The notes under the pieces are model-generated. The model had not been told where the DNA came from, searched no databases, and saw only the letters and a list, made by a program, of their open reading frames with translations. Shown here in pieces: positions 23,080 to 26,457 of a stretch of 26,457 nt of DNA. The first letter of the stretch is position 1. Every line of letters starts with the position of its first letter. Both the position numbers and the translations under genes were made by a program. This DNA is from Alphaproteobacteria bacterium (lineage in GTDB: Bacteria > Pseudomonadota > Alphaproteobacteria > Rhizobiales > Devosiaceae). Location of the stretch: positions 1 to 26,457 of the forward strand of contig JAJRRJ010000100.1 of the NCBI GenBank assembly GCA_024279575.1, given 5' to 3'.

Positions 23080-24051
23080 ATGTGGGATTTCAAATTGATG
23101 CAGGCAATCGGCCTGATGATGAAAACAATGCCGTTTATCATTTTGAGAATGATGATTTACTTTGGCATAACGCTGGCATTTATCGTTGTCACCGGGGCGG
23201 GAGCCGGTATCGGGTGGGGGCTGGGGTCGTTTTCCCAGGAACCGGGCACCAGCGCCTCATTTTCCACGTGGGGGGGCGTGCTTGGGTTTAGCCTGACAGC
23301 CGGCGTTATATTTTTGTTACGCGAATACCTGCTTTATATGGTCAAGGCGGCCCATATCGCTGTTCTGGTGGAGTTGCTTGACGGCAATGAATTGCCAGAG
23401 GGGCGCGGCCAGATTGAACATGGTCGAAAAGTTGTGCAGGCTCGGTTTGCTGAAGCCAATGTTTTGTTTGCACTGGACCGGATTATTCAAGGGGTGTTGC
23501 GGGCGGTGACAGGGATAGCTCAAGGGATTGCCTCGATCATTCCTATTCCCGGGTTGCAACAACTCATGGGTATATTCCGGGCTTTTTTGAATATTGCGGT
23601 GGGGTATATCGACGAAGTCATTTTGGGGTATAATATTCGGGTGAAATCTGAAAACCCATGGCAATCGGCGCGTGATGCTCTGATACTTTATGGACAGAAC
23701 TACAAAATTTTGATGAAAAATGCCGCATGGCTGACAGTTATAATTTATGGCCTGTCGTTTTTGGTGTTTTTGGTGTTGCTGGCTCCAGCTGGAGCAATTG
23801 CATTTTTGATGCCAGGAAGTTTGGGCGCTTTTGGCATTGTTATTGCGCTGGTGATGGCGTGGAGCATCAAGGCGGCACTGCTTGAGCCGTTGGCGATCAC
23901 CTGCATGATGCAGGTTTATTTCCCCGCAATTGAGGGGCAGACCCCGAACCCGGAATGGGAAGAAAAACTCAATAAGGGTTCTAAAAAATTTCGCGGAATG
24001 AGTGAAAAGGCCGCCAATTGGGTGGGACGTAAATCGGATGCTTCTATCTGA
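23080..24051 (+). CDS. uncharacterised integral membrane protein
   Basis: The function is not recognised. The 323-residue protein has four likely membrane spans (about 25-48, 64-85, 215-240 and 247-268). Between them is a long middle part (about 90-210) with an amphipathic or re-entrant stretch around 130-180 (IAQGIASIIPIPGLQQLMG). The C-terminal tail (about 285-323) is charged and lysine-rich. ATG 23080 was chosen over an upstream in-frame TTG at 23074 because AGAGGA lies 9 bp before it. It lies between the ThuA-like and Gfo/Idh/MocA genes on the same strand, 96 bp after the former and 26 bp before the latter. It could be a membrane partner of that pathway, but no transporter family motif is visible. 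Confidence 0.8.
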   Translation: MWDFKLMQAIGLMMKTMPFIILRMMIYFGITLAFIVVTGAGAGIGWGLGSFSQEPGTSASFSTWGGVLGFSLTAGVIFLLREYLLYMVKAAHIAVLVELLDGNELPEGRGQIEHGRKVVQARFAEANVLFALDRIIQGVLRAVTGIAQGIASIIPIPGLQQLMGIFRAFLNIAVGYIDEVILGYNIRVKSENPWQSARDALILYGQNYKILMKNAAWLTVIIYGLSFLVFLVLLAPAGAIAFLMPGSLGAFGIVIALVMAWSIKAALLEPLAITCMMQVYFPAIEGQTPNPEWEEKLNKGSKKFRGMSEKAANWVGRKSDASI

Positions 24052-24077
24052 TTAAGAGTGTAACAGGAAAAATATAG

Positions 24078-25121
24078 ATGCGACTGATAATAGTTGGCAC
24101 GGGCGGTATGGCTGCTGCCCATGCTCAAAAGTTTGGTGAAATTGATGGTGTGGATATCGTTGGTGCAACCGATCTTGATAGTGGGCGTCTGAAGGAATTT
24201 TGTGACCGGTTCAACATAGAACACCGGTTTGCCTCCCTTGATAAGGCGATCATATGGGGAAAATTTCAGGCGGCGGCAAATGTTACGCCAGATCATGTGC
24301 ATTATGGCACCACGATGGCTCTGCTTAAGGCAGGCAAGCACGTGTTCTGTGAAAAACCTTTGGCAACGGATTTCGAAAAAGCACAGGAAATGACAGATAC
24401 TGCCAGGCAGAAGGGTCTGGTTGGCATGGTCAATCTTTCGTATCGCGATGTGCCCCATATTCATGTGGTGCGCGCAATGATTGAAGGGGGAAAAATTGGC
24501 GTGGTCAAACACGTGGAAGCCTCATATCTGCAAAGCTGGCTGGTTTCCAATGCCTGGGGGCAATGGGACACAGAAAGCCAGTGGCTTTGGCGATTATCAA
24601 AGGAGCATGGTTCTAACGGGGTGTTGGGGGATGTGGGGATTCATATTCTGGATTTTATCAGTTTTGGTATTGGGCAGGATATTGCCAGCTTTGATTGCCG
24701 GCTGAAAACCTTTTCCAAAGCAGAAGGGGATCGGATTGGTGAATACAAATTGGATGCGAATGACAGTTTTGCCATGACGCTGGAATTTGGCAATGGTGCA
24801 ATCGGGGGGGTGCATGCCAGTCGCTGGGCCACTGGTCACTTGAATGAATTGCGATTGCGGGTTCATGGGGACAAGGGCGCGCTGGAAGTGGTGCATCAAC
24901 CGGACAAAACCGTTTTGCGCGGATGTCTTGGGGAAGATGTGCATCAGGCCAAGTGGCACGATATTGATGTTGAGTTGGGCCATTCAAATTATCGTAGCTT
25001 TGTAAAGGCGGTTGGTCGGGGCAAGCAGATGGAGCCGTCGTTTGAGCAGGGTGCACGGTTGCAAAGGGTGCTTGATTTGTGCCTTGTGGCGGACAATGAG
25101 GGGCGGCGTCAGACAGTTTAG
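24078..25121 (+). CDS. Gfo/Idh/MocA-family oxidoreductase (ThuB-like)
   Basis: This 347-residue NAD(P)-dependent oxidoreductase has an N-terminal Rossmann motif GTGGMAAAH (7-15) and acidic TDLD (31-34) for NAD-ribose binding. The family CEKPLA motif with Lys93 is present, and the catalytic histidine motif GDVGIHILD (184-192) carries Asp185 and His189. The C-terminal domain is the usual beta-sheet substrate domain. Members oxidise or reduce sugars, inositols and glycosides at ring hydroxyls. Together with ThuA two genes upstream it may form a ThuAB pair that makes 3-keto-disaccharides. Sugar identity is unproven. The start ATG follows AGGAAAAA. This is the last gene of the cluster; a 252-bp gap follows. 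Confidence 0.9.
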   Translation: MRLIIVGTGGMAAAHAQKFGEIDGVDIVGATDLDSGRLKEFCDRFNIEHRFASLDKAIIWGKFQAAANVTPDHVHYGTTMALLKAGKHVFCEKPLATDFEKAQEMTDTARQKGLVGMVNLSYRDVPHIHVVRAMIEGGKIGVVKHVEASYLQSWLVSNAWGQWDTESQWLWRLSKEHGSNGVLGDVGIHILDFISFGIGQDIASFDCRLKTFSKAEGDRIGEYKLDANDSFAMTLEFGNGAIGGVHASRWATGHLNELRLRVHGDKGALEVVHQPDKTVLRGCLGEDVHQAKWHDIDVELGHSNYRSFVKAVGRGKQMEPSFEQGARLQRVLDLCLVADNEGRRQTV

Positions 25122-25373
25122 GCTATGTTGGTTTTAGGCAGCAGGTCACAACAGTTGCCCAAAGGTCACATTTACCAACAACTGTCGTGTGATGGCTGTT
25201 TTGTCCTACAATAAACAAACTCACCTCCTGCGTGCCTAAGCGTCAACAAATGGTCACAAGAATTCCCAAGTACCAACGTGAACCCGACAATTTCCTGCGC
25301 TTAATATGGTTTTGTACTCTCCGGGGGGCGTTCCGCCGCCAAATAAGAGGGAGTGAAACCGAAAGGAAATAAC
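25122..25373. promoter_or_regulatory. non-coding region with GGTCACA repeats and inverted repeat
   Basis: This 252-bp non-coding stretch holds three copies of GGTCACA (25144-25150, 25164-25170 and 25252-25258). The first two lie within AGGTCACA, 20 bp apart. An inverted repeat ACAGTTG/CAACTGT spans 25151-25157 and 25179-25185 with a 21-nt loop. The arrangement suggests protein-binding sites upstream of the small exported-protein gene. No T-tract follows the inverted repeat, so it is not an obvious terminator of the preceding operon. Confidence 0.45.
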
Positions 25374-25679
25374 ATGCAGAAACCAATTCTTGTTGCCGGA
25401 CTTTTGCTCGCGGCTTTTTCAGCACCTGTTCTGGCTGAAAGCCATGATGCTAAATCATTGGTACTTGAAGGTGATTGTCTCGCCGTGATCGAACAAATTG
25501 ATCTCATTCTTGAAACCGGCGTCACATTAGACAATGTGCCTGTGGAAATGGATGAAGTTACACGTGCCAATATCGTGGACTTACGCGGTCAGGGTGCTAC
25601 AGAACAGGCGGCTGGTGACGAGTCCGCCTGCGCCGCAACGTTGACCCTTGCTATTCAGTTGCTGAATCCTGAAGGGTAA
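25374..25679 (+). CDS. small exported protein with two cysteines
   Basis: The function is not recognised. This 101-residue precursor has a clean Sec signal peptide (MQKPILVAGLLLAAFSAPVLA, cleavage after 21). The mature protein has about 80 residues, is acidic and probably all-helical. It has exactly two cysteines, Cys35 and Cys86 in the precursor, placed to pin the first and last helices by a periplasmic disulfide. ATG 25374 was preferred over GTG 25353 because it starts the signal peptide and has AAAGGAAA 7 bp upstream. It is a monocistronic unit between a long regulatory-looking gap and two terminator-like hairpins, which hints at a well-expressed protein. Confidence 0.75.
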   Translation: MQKPILVAGLLLAAFSAPVLAESHDAKSLVLEGDCLAVIEQIDLILETGVTLDNVPVEMDEVTRANIVDLRGQGATEQAAGDESACAATLTLAIQLLNPEG

Positions 25680-25691
25680 TAACGTTCGGGG

Positions 25692-25717
25692 CGGGGTGCA
25701 TAGACGTATGTGCCCCG
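25692..25717 (+). terminator. hairpin after the small exported-protein gene
   Basis: CGGGGTGCATA pairs with TATGTGCCCCG (two G-U pairs) around a GACG loop. The following TATAGATATTGTTTG is T-rich but not a clean T-run. It is probably the first of two transcript-ending hairpins. Confidence 0.5.
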
Positions 25718-25750
25718 TATAGATATTGTTTGTTTTTGTTTGCTTTAAGT

Positions 25751-25774
25751 GCCCGCCAATGTGCGGGCTTTTTT
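25751..25774 (+). terminator. intrinsic terminator
   Basis: GCCCGC (25751-25756) pairs with GCGGGC (25763-25768) around CAATGT. Six T follow (25769-25774). It ends plus-strand transcripts before they run into the convergent deaminase gene. On the minus strand no T-run follows, so it is not the deaminase terminator. Confidence 0.85.
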
Positions 25775-25780
25775 GTTGCG

Positions 25781-25826
25781 CCAAAGGGATCCTTTATGCC
25801 AAGGGGATCCTTTATGCCAAGGGGAT
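25781..25826. repeat. 18-bp tandem repeat at the deaminase 3' end
   Basis: Three copies of CCAA(G/A)GGGAT begin at 25781, 25799 and 25817, exactly 18 bp apart. The units 25783-25800 and 25801-25818 differ at one base; the third copy is conserved only at its start. Read on the minus strand, the two inner units carry TTGGCATAA, that is the last codons plus stop of the deaminase gene. Confidence 0.8.
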
Positions 25827-26402
25827 TCCTGCATCCCCCTTATGGGTCTGATAGGTTTCAGACAGGGCAGCATAGGTCTGCCTGAGCCGGATGACTTTGG
25901 TTTCAAGCTCTTCGCGATCATCGGGGGCGAGTTCAGCAATCATATGGGTGAGATTGTGGGATTTCCAGAAGGCATTGTCTTTTGAATATTCCCCTGAATC
26001 CAGATTAAAAACCTCCTTGAGGATTTGTAAATCATGGGGGATGGCGAAATTGTCGCGGGAATCTTCATGGGAAAATAAATAGTAAAAATTGTCATACCCC
26101 GCCCATGCAATGGCGGATAAGCACAAAGAGCATGGCTCATGGGTTGAGAGGAATATGCAATCTTTGGGTTCTGGAAGCGAAGCGCGATTTCTTTCATAGA
26201 GTTTTTTGATGGCGTGCATTTCTCCATGCCAGAGCGGATTTTCAATTTCATTGTTGGTTTCGGCAATTACCAGTGAAAGGTCACTTTTGAGCAAAATAGC
26301 TGCGCCAAATATTTTATTACCGCGCAGGACTTCTTGTGCGGTCATCGGAGCGATGTCGCTGGCCATTACGTCGAGCAGGCGTGTGATGATTGTTTTTTTC
26401 AT
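25812..26402 (-). CDS. zinc-dependent nucleoside/base deaminase-like protein
   Basis: This 196-residue protein is of the cytidine/deoxycytidylate deaminase superfamily (guanine deaminase/TadA-like branch). The zinc site is His59 and Glu61 in WHGEMHAI plus the PCxxC motif with Cys91 and Cys94 (EPCSLC). The first half (about 1-110) is the catalytic fold. The second half, with KDNAFWKSHNLTHMI and a helical tail, is longer than in compact deaminases. It would hydrolytically deaminate a base or nucleoside; the exact substrate is not clear. Its stop lies inside an 18-bp tandem repeat. Its start overlaps the stop of an upstream minus-strand gene by ATGA, indicating an operon with it. Confidence 0.85.
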   Translation of the reverse strand: MKKTIITRLLDVMASDIAPMTAQEVLRGNKIFGAAILLKSDLSLVIAETNNEIENPLWHGEMHAIKKLYERNRASLPEPKDCIFLSTHEPCSLCLSAIAWAGYDNFYYLFSHEDSRDNFAIPHDLQILKEVFNLDSGEYSKDNAFWKSHNLTHMIAELAPDDREELETKVIRLRQTYAALSETYQTHKGDAGIPLA

Positions 26403-26457
26403 AATACTATCTCATAAGGCTCAATGATTTTATGGATTTGCAGGTTCTTGCCGTCGC
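26399..26457 (-). CDS. 3' end of an unidentified gene upstream of the deaminase
   Basis: On the minus strand a frame stays open from the window edge for 18 codons (D-G-K-N-L-Q-I-H-K-I-I-E-P-Y-E-I-V-L) and stops at TGA 26401-26399. That stop overlaps the deaminase ATG as ATGA. Such overlaps are common within this window's operons. Too little is visible to identify the product. Confidence 0.5.
   Translation of the reverse strand, partial: DGKNLQIHKIIEPYEIVL

Noticed and set aside
25781..25826. CRISPR array or phage attachment site
   Set aside because: The units are contiguous 18-bp tandem copies without spacers, and no cas, integrase or tRNA gene is nearby.
25745..25939. Minus-strand frame with a repeated S-P-W-H-K-G peptide
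   Set aside because: The peptide repeat is the 18-bp DNA repeat read in the wrong frame across the deaminase gene end.

Overview
The window looks like chromosomal DNA of a heterotrophic alphaproteobacterium, with by-eye moderate GC and dense co-directional operons. Pointers to the class are AglA/ThuA/ThuB-type sugar genes, an Irr/ICE-like palindrome, a fused two-domain Dpp/Opp ATPase and an M20 amidohydrolase embedded in a peptide-transport operon. No tRNA, rRNA, IS element, phage gene or CRISPR array was seen. Order and genus cannot be fixed from the sequence alone.

Region 1 (1-6906) is a complete-looking maltose/maltodextrin locus. A leftward operon carries a GH13 alpha-glucosidase, malE, malF and the first codons of malG, which runs off the left edge. 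Divergent from it are a LacI-family regulator and malK. Two CTTAAA-centred operator-like sites lie in the 189-bp divergent promoter. Maltodextrin would be imported by MalEFGK2 and hydrolysed in the cytoplasm.

Region 2 (6907-7619) is a single Prx5-type peroxiredoxin gene. It has a perfect TTAGAAC-A-GTTCTAA palindrome upstream and a strong intrinsic terminator downstream.

Region 3 (7620-16765) is a long rightward operon: M20 amidohydrolase, family-5 substrate-binding protein, intercistronic terminator hairpin, two Dpp/Opp permeases, fused two-domain ATPase, aldehyde dehydrogenase, and a YcaQ/AlkX-like DNA glycosylase gene broken by a one-base frameshift. The first six genes read as import and catabolism of a peptide or N-acylated compound whose identity is not visible.

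Region 4 (16777-18080) is a divergent pair: an exported Met/His-rich protein of unknown function and a short Crp/Fnr-type regulator. A Crp-geometry palindrome lies between them.

Region 5 (18148-25121) holds an SDR dehydrogenase, a convergent alpha/beta hydrolase, a TTC38-like TPR protein, a NylC/DmpA-type self-cleaving hydrolase, ThuA, an unrecognised membrane protein and a Gfo/Idh/MocA dehydrogenase. The last five to six rightward genes are closely spaced and probably co-transcribed. They suggest catabolism of an amide and a (keto)disaccharide.

Region 6 (25122-26457) holds a small exported two-cysteine protein with two downstream hairpins, and a leftward zinc-dependent deaminase gene. The deaminase 3' end is a short tandem repeat, and the tail of another leftward gene overlaps its start at the right edge.

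Nothing here is an obvious defence or mobile system. The most interesting points are the TTC38-like/NylC-like/ThuA/membrane-protein/Gfo cluster, the regulatory palindromes, and the frameshifted ycaQ.
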